Positions 31,395-42,400 of a DNA stretch of 64,000 nt are shown piece by piece; position 1 is the first letter of the stretch; every line of letters begins with the position of its first letter. Origin of the DNA: Macrostomum hystrix. Lineage: Eukaryota > Platyhelminthes > Macrostomidae. Under the pieces are notes generated by a model. The model was given only the letters and a program-made list of their open reading frames with translations. It ran no database searches and was not told where the DNA came from. The stretch is from the NCBI GenBank assembly GCA_950097015.1, contig CATNEN010000039.1, positions 558,001 to 622,000 of the forward strand, written 5' to 3'. Made by a program: the position numbers and the translations under genes.

Positions 31395-34300
31395 TGGCAG
31401 GCTTTCCAGCTATTCCGTGAGCAGAGTTGAGTCTGGAACCTCAGTACCAAAGCTGCCAGCTATTCCATGAGCAGAGTTGAGTCTGGAACCTCAGTACCAA
31501 AGCTGTCCAGCTATTCCGTGAGCAGAGTTGAGTCTGGAACCTCAGTACCAAAGCTGCCAGCTATTCCGTGAGCAGAGTTGAGTCTGGAACCTCAGTACCA
31601 AAGCTGCCAGCTATTCCATGAGCAGAGTTGAGTCTGGAACCTCAGTACCAAAGCTGCCAGCTATTCCGTGAGCAGAGTTGAGTCTGGAACCTCAGTACCA
31701 AAGCTGCCAGCTATTCCATGAGCAGAGTTGAGTCTGGAACCTCAGTACCAAAGCTGCCAGCTATTCCATGAGCAGAGTTGAGTCTGAAACCTCAGTACCA
31801 AAGCTGCCAGCTATTCCATGAGCAGAGTTGAGTCTGGAACCTCAGTACCAAAGCTGCCAGCTATTCCATGAGCAGAGTTGAGTCTGAAACCTCAGTACCA
31901 AAGCTGCCAGCTATTCCATGAGCAGAGTTGAGTCTGGAACCTCAGTACCAAAGCTGCCAGCTATTCCATGAGCAGAGTTGAGTCTGGAACCTCAGTACCA
32001 AAGCTGCCAGCTATTCCATGAGCAGAGTTGAGTCTGGAACCTCAGTACCAAAGCTGCCAGCTATTCCATGAGCAGAGTTGAGTCTGGAACCTCAGTACCA
32101 AAGCTGCCAGCTATTCCGTGAGCAGAGTTGAGTCTGGAACCTCAGTACCAAAGCTGCCAGCTATTCCATGAGCAGAGTTGAGTCTGGAACCTCAGTACCA
32201 AAGCTGTCAGCTATTCCATGAGCAGAGTTGAGTCTGGAACCTCAGTACCAAAGCTGTCAGCTATTCCATGAGCAGAGTTGAGTCTGGAACCTCAGTACCA
32301 AAGCTGCCAGCTATTCCGTGAGCAGAGTTGAGTCTGGAACCTCAGTACCAAAGCTGCCAGCTATTCCGTGAGCAGAGTTGAGTCTGGAACCTCAGAACCA
32401 AAGCTGCCAGCTATTCCATGAGCAGAGTTGAGTCTGGAACCTCAGTACCAAAGCTGTCAGCTATTCCATGAGCAGAGTTGAGTCTGGAACCTCAGTACCA
32501 AAGCTGCCAGCTATTCCATGAGCAGAGTTGAGTCTGGAACCTCAGTACCAAAGCTGTCCAGCTATTCCGTGAGCAGAGTTGAGTCTGGAACCTCAGTACC
32601 AAAGCTGCCAGCTATTCCGTGAGCAGAGTTGAGTCTGGAACCTCAGTACCAAAGCTGCCAGCTATTCCATGAGCAGAGTTGAGTCTGGAACCTCAGTACC
32701 AAAGCTGCCAGCTATTCCGTGAGCAGAGTTGAGTCTGGAACCTCAGTACCAAAGCTGCCAGCTATTCCATGAGCAGAGTTGAGTCTGGAACCTCAGTACC
32801 AAAGCTGCCAGCTATTCCATGAGCAGAGTTGAGTCTGAAACCTCAGTACCAAAGCTGCCAGCTATTCCATGAGCAGAGTTGAGTCTGGAACCTCAGTACC
32901 AAAGCTGCCAGCTATTCCATGAGCAGAGTTGAGTCTGGAACCTCAGTACCAAAGCTGCCAGCTATTCCATGAGCAGAGTTGAGTCTGGAACCTCAGTACC
33001 AAAGCTGCCAGCTATTCCATGAGCAGAGTTGAGTCTGGAACCTCAGTACCAAAGCTGCCAGCTATTCCGTGAGCAGAGTTGAGTCTGGAACCTCAGTACC
33101 AAAGCTGCCAGCTATTCCATGAGCAGAGTTGAGTCTGGAACCTCAGTACCAAAGCTGTCAGCTATTCCATGAGCAGAGTTGAGTCTGGAACCTCAGTACC
33201 AAAGCTGTCAGCTATTCCATGAGCAGAGTTGAGTCTGGAACCTCAGTACCAAAGCTGCCAGCTATTCCGTGAGCAGAGTTGAGTCTGGAACCTCAGTACC
33301 AAAGCTGCCAGCTATTCCGTGAGCAGAGTTGAGTCTGGAACCTCAGAACCAAAGCTGCCAGCTATTCCATGAGCAGAGTTGAGTCTGGAACCTCAGTACC
33401 AAAGCTGCCAGCTATTCCATGAGCAGAGTTGAGTCTGGAACCTCAGTACCAAAGCTGTCAGCTATTCCATGAGCAGAGTTGAGTCTGGAACCTCAGTACC
33501 AAAGCTGTCAGCTATTCCATGAGCAGAGTTGAGTCTGGAACCTCAGTACCAAAGCTGCCAGCTATTCCGTGAGCAGAGTTGAGTCTGGAACCTCAGTACC
33601 AAAGCTGCCAGCTATTCCGTGAGCAGAGTTGAGTCTGGAACCTCAGAACCAAAGCTGCCAGCTATTCCATGAGCAGAGTTGAGTCTGGAACCTCAGTACC
33701 AAAGCTGTCAGCTATTCCATGAGCAGAGTTGAGTCTGGAACCTCAGTACCAAAGCTGCCAGCTATTCCATGAGCAGAGTTGAGTCTGGAACCTCAGTACC
33801 AAAGCTGTCCAGCTATTCCGTGAGCAGAGTTGAGTCTGGAACCTCAGTACCAAAGCTGCCAGCTATTCCGTGAGCAGAGTTGAGTCTGGAACCTCAGTAC
33901 CAAAGCTGCCAGCTATTCCATGAGCAGAGTTGAGTCTGGAACCTCAGTACCAAAGCTGCCAGCTATTCCGTGAGCAGAGTTGAGTCTGGAACCTCAGTAC
34001 CAAAGCTGCCAGCTATTCCATGAGCAGAGTTGAGTCTGGAACCTCAGTACCAAAGCTGCCAGCTATTCCATGAGCAGAGTTGAGTCTGAAACCTCAGTAC
34101 CAAAGCTGCCAGCTATTCCATGAGCAGAGTTGAGTCTGGAACCTCAGTACCAAAGCTGCCAGCTATTCCATGAGCAGAGTTGAGTCTGGAACCTCAGTAC
34201 CAAAGCTGCCAGCTATTCCATGAGCAGAGTTGAGTCTGGAACCTCAGTACCAAAGCTGCCAGCTATTCCATGAGCAGAGTTGAGTCTGGAACCTCAGTAC

Positions 34301-35132
34301 CAAAGCTGCCAGCTATTCCGTGAGCAGAGTTGAGTCTGGAACCTCAGTACCAAAGCTGCCAGCTATTCCATGAGCAGAGTTGAGTCTGGAACCTCAGTAC
34401 CAAAGCTGTCAGCTATTCCATGAGCAGAGTTGAGTCTGGAACCTCAGTACCAAAGCTGTCAGCTATTCCATGAGCAGAGTTGAGTCTGGAACCTCAGTAC
34501 CAAAGCTGCCAGCTATTCCGTGAGCAGAGTTGAGTCTGGAACCTCAGTACCAAAGCTGCCAGCTATTCCGTGAGCAGAGTTGAGTCTGGAACCTCAGAAC
34601 CAAAGCTGCCAGCTATTCCATGAGCAGAGTTGAGTCTGGAACCTCAGTACCAAAGCTGTCAGCTATTCCATGAGCAGAGTTGAGTCTGGAACCTCAGTAC
34701 CAAAGCTGCCAGCTATTCCATGAGCAGAGTTGAGTCTGGAACCTCAGTACCAAAGCTGCCAGCTATTCCATGAGCAGAGTTGAGTCTGGAACCTCAGTAC
34801 CAAAGCTGCCAGCTATTCCATGAGCAGAGTTGAGTCTGGAACCTCAGAACCAAAGCTGCCAGCTATTCCATGAGCAGAGTTGAGTCTGGAACCTCAGTAC
34901 CAAAGCTGCCAGCTATTCCATGAGCAGAGTTGAGTCTGGAACCTCAGTACCAAAGCTGCCAGCTATTCCATGAGCAGAGTTGAGTCTGGAACCTCAGTAC
35001 CAAAGCTGCCAGCTATTCCATGAGCAGAGTTGAGTCTGGAACCTCAGTACCAAAGCTGCCAGCTATTCCATGAGCAGAGTTGAGTCTGGAACCTCAGTAC
35101 CAAAGCTGCCAGCTATTCCATGAGCAGAGTTA
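31395..35132. repeat. 50-bp minisatellite, 3.7 kb, with higher-order structure
   Basis: About 74 units containing gctattccatgagcagag and gagtctggaacctcag. Sequence variants (ctgtcca 51-bp form, gagtctgaaa, cagaacca, ccgtg/ccatg) recur in the same order in blocks. For example gagtctgaaa occurs near 31881, 32831 and 34081, and cagaacca near 32391, 33341, 33641 and 34591. This indicates block duplications of roughly 0.95 and 1.25 kb. Lies downstream of the receptor gene, with no coding frame. Confidence 0.96.
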
Positions 35133-35374
35133 AGCCCTTTGATTTAGCAAGCTCAGATTTTTTTGGCTGCTGAGTTTTCAAGCCGCTGGTTAGCAGTTGT
35201 GCTACACAAATTTTTTTGTATTTGTATTTTTTAAGCTTACTTTTTGTATTTAACTAATGTCAGTCACTGTAGCCTAGTCCCAATAGCATCCGTCTGCTCA
35301 CTGCTTACACAAATTTACTTACCGCCACACCTTACCAAATCAGTGTTAACGGCGTCCGCTACCACAGTCTGTGG

Positions 35375-37492
35375 TCAAAGCTGACAGTCCTCACTGCTTA
35401 AATGTCCTGAAGCCTGACAGTCCTCACTGCTTAAATGTCCTGAAGCCTGACAGTCCTCACTGCTTAAATGTCCTGAAGCCTGACAGTCCTCACTTCCTGA
35501 ATGTCCTGAAGCCTGACAGTCCTCACTGCTTAAATGTCCTGAAGCCTGACAGTCCTCACTGCTTAAATGTCCTGAAGCCTGACAGTCCTCACTGCCTGAA
35601 TGTCCTGAAGCCTGACAGTCCTTACTGCCTGAATGTCCTGAAGCCTGACAGTCCTCACTGCTTAAATGTCCTGAAGCCTGACAGTCCTCACTGCTTAAAT
35701 GTCCTGAAGCCTGACAGTCCTCACTGCCTGAATGTCCTGAAGCCTGACAGTCCTCACTGCTTAAATGTCCTGAAGCCTGACAGTCCTCACTGCTTAAATG
35801 TCCAGAAGCCTGACAGTCCTCACTGCTTAAATGTCCTGAAGCCTGACAGTCCTCACTGCTTAAATGTCCTGAAGCCTGACAGTCCTCACTGCCTGAATGT
35901 CCTGAAGCCTGACAGTCCTCACTGCCTGAATGTCCTGAAGCCTGACAGTCCCCACTGCTTAAATGTCCTGAAGCCTGACAGTCCCCACTGCTTAAATGTC
36001 CTGAAGCCTGACAGTCCCCACTGCTTAAATGTCCTGAAGCCTGACAGTCCTCACTGCTTAAATGTCCGGAAGCCTGACAGTCCTCACTGCTTAAATGTCC
36101 TGAAGCCTGACAGTCCTCACTGCCTGAATGTCCTGAAGCCTGACAGTCCTCACTGCCTGAATGTCCTGAAGCCTGACAGTCCCCACTGCTTAAATGTCCT
36201 GAAGCCTGACAGTCCTCACTGCTTAAATGTCCTGAAGCCTGACAGTCCTCACTTCCTGAATGTCCTGAAGCCTGACAGTCCTCACTGCTTAAATGTCCTG
36301 AAGCCTGACAGTCCTCACTGCTTAAATGTCCGGAAGCCTGACAGTCCTCACTGCTTAAATGTCCTGAAGCCTGACAGTCCTCACTGCCTGAATGTCCTGA
36401 AGCCTGACAGTCCTTACTGCCTGAATGTCCTGAAGCCTGACAGTCCTCACTGCCTGAATGTCCTGAAGCCTGACAGTCCTCACTGCCTGAATGTCCTGAA
36501 GCCTGACAGTCCTCACTGCTTAAATGTCCTGAAGCCTGACAGTCCCCACTGCTTAAATGTCCTGAAGCCTGACAGTCCCCACTGCTTAAATGTCCTGAAG
36601 CCTGACAGTCCTCACTGCTTAAATGTCCGGAAGCCTGACAGTCCTCACTGCTTAAATGTCCTGAAGCCTGACAGTCCTCACTGCCTGAATGTCCTGAAGC
36701 CTGACAGTCCCCACTGCTTAAATGTCCTGAAGCCTGACAGTCCTCACTGCTTAAATGTCCTGAAGCCTGACAGTCCTCACTTCCTGAATGTCCTGAAGCC
36801 TGACAGTCCTCACTGCTTAAATGTCCTGAAGCCTGACAGTCCTCACTGCTTAAATGTCCGGAAGCCTGACAGTCCTCACTGCTTAAATGTCCTGAAGCCT
36901 GACAGTCCTCACTGCCTGAATGTCCTGAAGCCTGACAGTCCCCACTGCTTAAATGTCCTGAAGCCTGACAGTCCTCACTGCTTAAATGTCCTGAAGCCTG
37001 ACAGTCCTCACTTCCTGAATGTCCTGAAGCCTGACAGTCCTCACTGCTTAAATGTCCTGAAGCCTGACAGTCCTCACTGCTTAAATGTCCGGAAGCCTGA
37101 CAGTCCTCACTGCTTAAATGTCCTGAAGCCTGACAGTCCTCACTGCCTGAATGTCCTGAAGCCTGACAGTCCTCACTGCCTGAATGTCCTGAAGCCTGAC
37201 AGTCCTCACTGCTTAAATGTCCTGAAGCCTGACAGTCCTCACTGCCTGAATGTCCTGAAGCCTGACAGTCCTCACTGCGTGAATGTCCTGAAGCCTGACA
37301 GTCCTCACTGCCCGAATGTCCTGAAGCCTGACAGTCCTCACTGCCTGAATGTCCTCAAGCCTGACAGTCCTCACTGCGTGAATGTCCTGAAGCCTGACAG
37401 TCCTCACTGCCTGAATGTCCTCAAGCCTGACAGTCCTCACTGCGTGAATGTCCTGAAGCCTGACAGTCCTCACTGCGTGAATGTCCCAAAGT
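35375..37492 (+). repeat. 33-bp minisatellite with a continuous 707-codon open frame
   Basis: About 64 units containing gacagtcctcactgcttaaa. In one forward frame each unit reads KPDSPHCLNVL and the frame stays open through the array because every unit is 33 bp. No ATG precedes it; the frame begins with GTG. No flanking exon, signal peptide or splice context was found. Annotated as a repeat rather than a gene. Confidence 0.85.
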
Positions 37493-37494
37493 GA

Positions 37495-38110
37495 GCTGGT
37501 CCTTTGTATTTTGCATTACATTCTATAATTGCGAGTTCACAAGATTCCTCAGTCAAGCATAATGCTGGTAGCGTGCCAGCTACCTAAAGTTAATTTGCTA
37601 GAAGTGGCATTGATTGCCTTACTAATTTTGCGCTAGTTGCCATCCTCAAGTCGTAGCTGCTGTCAGTTGTCAACAGGTATCGACTCCGCTTAACCAACTA
37701 TTTTAGCTTTTTACAATATTACTGACACACTTACATTGCGATGTACAGAGAGTTTTGTCACATTTCCCAATCGGGCTGTAGCCAGCCCGTCTGTGTCTGC
37801 ATCTGTAGCTCTAGTCGTGTTTTCATTGTCCCTTCGTCCTATCCACACGGTCTGTGCTGTGGCTTTTTAGCAGCCAGCTTTTTCATTCTAATTTTCAATT
37901 CTTTTTTTTCACGATGACTTTTAAGCTCTACCAATGAGCAGCGTTAGCCGCAGTTTTAGATTTGTTTAGAATCTCTGCAAGCTTTCTGTACTTTAGTGGT
38001 TAGTGATTAAGTGTCTCACCTGCCCAGTGCTGCTGGTTCTGCAAATCCTTAGGCTTGATTTTCTATATCTTTGTTTATATTGATCTGTTACTGAGTGGAT
38101 GCTGTGCTAA
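37495..38110. other. Spacer between minisatellites
   Basis: No gene or repeat recognised. Confidence 0.5.
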
Positions 38111-38910
38111 ATTTTGAGCTGTGCTGTATGCTGTTCTGCATGCTGTATGCTGTGCTGTATGCTGTGCTGTATGCTGTGCTGTATGCTGTATGCTGTGCTG
38201 TATGCTGTTCTGCATGCTGTATGCTGTGCTGTATGCTGTATGCTGTACTGTATGCTGTATGCTGTTCTGTATGCTGTGCTGTATGCTGTTCTCCATGCTG
38301 TATGCTGTGCTGTATGCTGTTCTGCATGCTGTATGCTGCGCTGTATGCTGTGCTGTATGCTGTGCTGTATGCTGTGCTGTATGCTGTATGCTGTGCTGTA
38401 TGCTGTGCTGTATGCTGTGCTGTATGCTGTGCTGTATGCTGTTCTGCATGCTGTATGCTGTGCTGTATGCTGTATGCTGTTCTGCATGCTGTATGCTGTG
38501 CTGTATGCTGTATGCTGTTCTGCATGCTGTATGCTGTGCTGTATGCTGTATGCTGTTCTGCATGCTGTATGCTGTGCTGTATGCTGTTCTGCATGCTGTA
38601 TGCTGTGCTGTATGCTGTTCTGCATGCTGTATGCTGTGCTGTATGCTGTGCTGTATGCTGTTCTGCATGCTGTATGCTGTGCTGTATGCTGTGCTGTATG
38701 CTGTGCTGTATGCTGTGCTGTATGCTGTGCTGTATGCTGTATGCTGTGCTGTATGCTGTTCTCCATGCTGTATGCTGTCCTGTAGGTTGTGCTGTAGGCT
38801 GTGCTGTAGGCAGTAGGCCGTGCTGTAGGCTGTAGGCTGTGCTGTAGGCTGTAGGCTGTGCTGTAGTCTGTGCTGTTGGCTGTGCTGTTGGCTGTGCTGT
38901 ATAATACGCT
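38111..38910. repeat. Short-period (gctgt/atgctgt) satellite
   Basis: Irregular alternation of tgctgtatgctg and tgttctgcatgctg words for ~0.65 kb, decaying at the 3' side into tgctgtaggctg copies. The many overlapping 168-246-codon open frames on both strands are artefacts of a sequence almost free of stop codons. Confidence 0.92.
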
Positions 38911-39425
38911 ATACTATGCTGTACTATGCATTGTATTGAATGCTATACTGATATACTAGCGGTGACAGAACCGGCAGTTGTGAAGCTCGTGTCAACAGAA
39001 TTCGCATTGTTTTCTATCAAGTCCAGCGTATTTTTTGCAAAAGCAAAGTGCATCCAGCTGCACTTTTACTGTGTCCTATTCACTTGGTTTCACGGTGATC
39101 AAATACAAACTAGTCTAGTCCATGTAGAAATCGCTACTGCTCTTGGCTTATTATTTATTTTGACTCTAAAAATGCTCATGAAGGCTTTCAGTCAAAGGCT
39201 GGCATTTTCCTGGCGTTGTCCGAATTCAGTGCTTTTCATGGACTAAGCCCAAACTGTCTGTTCCGGAGTGCAGATCTCAACTCTCTGTTAATCTCCCTTT
39301 CCAGCCCTACAACGCTTCTGTGTGCTCTGACTCAGTCCGTGATTGGCTCATCTGAGAGCAGGTAAATCTGATCAGGTGTCAGGTGTCAGAAAGCCTCACT
39401 CAGGTGTCTAACTGCTCGACAGAAA
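38911..39425. other. Upstream region of the QSOX gene
   Basis: Contains an open frame of 106 codons (38926-39246) without recognisable motif. Probably promoter and 5' leader. Confidence 0.4.
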
Positions 39426-42400
39426 ATGCTGGGCCGCCGCAGCTGCTGCAGGATATCTATACGGCATCTGGTGCTGCTGCTACTGCTATTGCCGTTTGCC
39501 GTAACACAAGTTCACTCTGGCGATCCAGGCGACCTGTACGCCAGCACTGACGGGATCACGCCTCTGAATTTCAGCGAACTCAGGTCTACAGTCTACAGCC
39601 TAAACAGAAAGACACACTGGCTGCTGCAGGTTTACAACAACTTCTGCGGCCATTGCATCACGTACTCTCGCGAATTCAAGCAGCTGGCCCTGCAGCTATG
39701 GCGTGAGTAGTGTGAGATGGTGCAGTGACAGGTGTGTGAGATGGTTCAGTGACAGGTGTGTGAGATGGTGCAGTGACAGGTGTGTGAGATGGTGCAGTGA
39801 CAGGTGTGTGAGATGGTTCAGTGACAGGTGTGTGAGATGGTGCAGTGACAGGTGTGTGAGATGGTGCAGTGACAGGTGTGTGAGATGGTGCAGTGACAGG
39901 TGTGTGAGATGGTGCAGTGACAGGTGTGTGAGATGGTTCAGTGACATGTTTGTGAGATGGTACAGTGACAGGTGTGTGAGATGGTGCAGTGACATGTTTG
40001 TGAGATGGTGCAGTGACAGGTGTGTGAGATGGTTCAGTGACATGTTTGTGAGATGGTGCAGTGACATGTTTGTGAGATGGTGCAGTGACATGTTTGTGAG
40101 ATGGTGCAGTGACATGTTTGTGAGATGGTACAGTGACATGTTTGTGAGATGGTGCAGTGACATGTTTGTGAGATGGTGCAGTGACAGGTGTGTGAGATGG
40201 TGCAGTGACAGGTGTGTGAGATGGTGCAGTGACAGGTGTGTGAGATGGTGCAGTGACAGGTGTGTGAGATGGTACAGTGACAGGTGTGTGAGATGGTACA
40301 GTGACAGGTGTGTGAGATGGTACAGTGACAGGTGTGTGAGATGGTACAGTGACAGGTGTGTGAGATGGTGCAGTGACAGGTGTGTGAGATGGTACAGTGA
40401 CAGGTGTGTGAGATGGTGCAGTGACAGGTGTGTGAGATGGTACAGTGACGGTTGTGTGAGATGGTACAGTGACAGGTGTGTGAGATGGTGCAGTGACGGT
40501 TGTGTGAGATGGTTCAGTGACATGTTTGTGAGATGGTACAGTGACAGGTGTGTGAGATGGTACAGTGACAGGTGTGTGAGATGTTTCAGTGACATGTTTG
40601 TGAGATAGTGCAGTGACAGGTGTGTGAAATGGTGCAGTGAAGGTTGTGTGAGATGGGAGATATTGCAGTTACCAATAGGTATTCCATATTTTCAAGCTGA
40701 GCAGTTCATTCGCATTATAGCCTGGCGCCGCACGCTTCGCATCGGTGTGATCAATGTGGCCTCGGCCGCCAACTCGCAGGCGATGCGGCACTTTGAAGTC
40801 TCTGCCGTGCCCGCCCTGTTGTACGTGGCGCCCGACTGCACCTGGGATGGAAAATTCTCGGCTGTCCTACCGAGCGACACCAAAGTGCTGCCCACCCGCC
40901 TGCTGGACCTCCTGCAGCAGTCCGTGCCTGAGCTGGCGCCGATGTTACCCGGGTGAGCACCGCTTCAGAAAGGCCTTTAAGAGTTATATTCTAAAATAAT
41001 TAAGCTGTGCTAGCAACACTTCATGATCCCTGCCACACTCCATGATCCCTGCCACACTTCATGATCCCTGCCACACTTCATGATCCCTGCCACACTTCAT
41101 GATCCCTGCCACACTCCATGATCCCTGCCACACTCCATGATCCCTGCCACACTCCATGATCCCTGCCACACTCCATGATCCCTGCCACACTCCATGATCC
41201 CTGCCACACTTCATGATCCCTGCCACACTCCATGATCCCTTCCACACTCCATCATCCCTGCCACACTCCATGATCCCTTCCACACTCCATGATCCCTGCC
41301 ACACTCCATGATCCCTGCCACACTCCATGATCCCTGCCACACTCCATGATCCCTGCCACACTCCATGATCCCTGCCACACTCCATGATCCCTGCCACACT
41401 CCATGATCCCTGCCACACTCCATGATCCCTGCCACACTCCATGATCCCTGCCACAGTCCATGATCCCTGCCACACTCCATGATCCCTGCCACACTCCATG
41501 ATCCCTGTCACACTCCATGATCCCTGCCACATTCCATGATCCCTGCCACACTCCATGATCCCTGCCACACTCCATGATCCCTGCCACACTCCATGATCCC
41601 TTCCACACTCCATCATCCCTGCCACACTCCATGATCCCTTCCACACTCCATGATCCCTGCCACACTCCATGATCCCTTCCACACTCCATGATCCCTGCCA
41701 CACTCCATGATCCCTGCCACACTCCATGATCCCTGCCACACTCCATGATCCCTTCCACACTCCATGATCCCTGCCACACTCCATGATCCCTGCCACACTC
41801 CATGATCCCTGCCACACTCCATGATCCCTGCCACACTCCATGATTCCTGCCACACTCCATGATCCCTGTCACACTCCATGATCCCTGCCACACTCCATGA
41901 GCACTGCCACACTCCATGAGCACTGCCACACTCCATGAGCACTGCCACAGTCCATGAGCACTGCCACACTCCATGAGCACTGCCACAGTCCATGAGCACT
42001 GCCACTAAAGATCAGGGTAAACCCTCCCACAGAGAGACACGCAACTGCAACTTTATGCTAAAAGAGCCGCCGCCTGGCCTTCTGGCCCGCGGCCTTATCC
42101 TGGAAGCCCCACCAAGCCTCCGCTTGTGCTGGCTTCCCGCGGCCGACTCAGCCGACTACGTGGAGGTCAAGCGTGTGCGCGCGGACGGCTCGACAGGGCC
42201 TGCGAAATCGGCGAGCTCTGCGGCCAGCCTCCGTCACCTCCTAGGCCTCCCGCAGCCTGCTGATCCACAGTCTAAAGCCGCCACCACTGCCCCTGCACTG
42301 GCGGTGCAGTTACCACGTCCGCCGACCCGCACGGACATAGAAAGCGCTCTGATCCGCGCCCTTCTGTCTGACGCAATGCTGGCTGGGCCCAGCCGGCCCG

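Noticed and set aside
31395-37492. Regularly spaced repeats considered as a CRISPR array
   Set aside because: Units are head-to-tail without unique spacers, and the locus is eukaryotic.
38075-38835. Five or more overlapping long frames (Cys/Leu/Met-rich and His/Gln/Ser-rich)
   Set aside because: Simple-sequence artefacts of tgctgta-type repeats, open on both strands at once.
39696-40608. ~300-codon frames on both strands in the 24-bp array
   Set aside because: Artefact of a 24-bp period within QSOX intron 1.
41059-42005. Several minus-strand Trp/Gly-rich frames
   Set aside because: 19-bp array inside QSOX intron 2; open frames arise because units lack stops on that strand.
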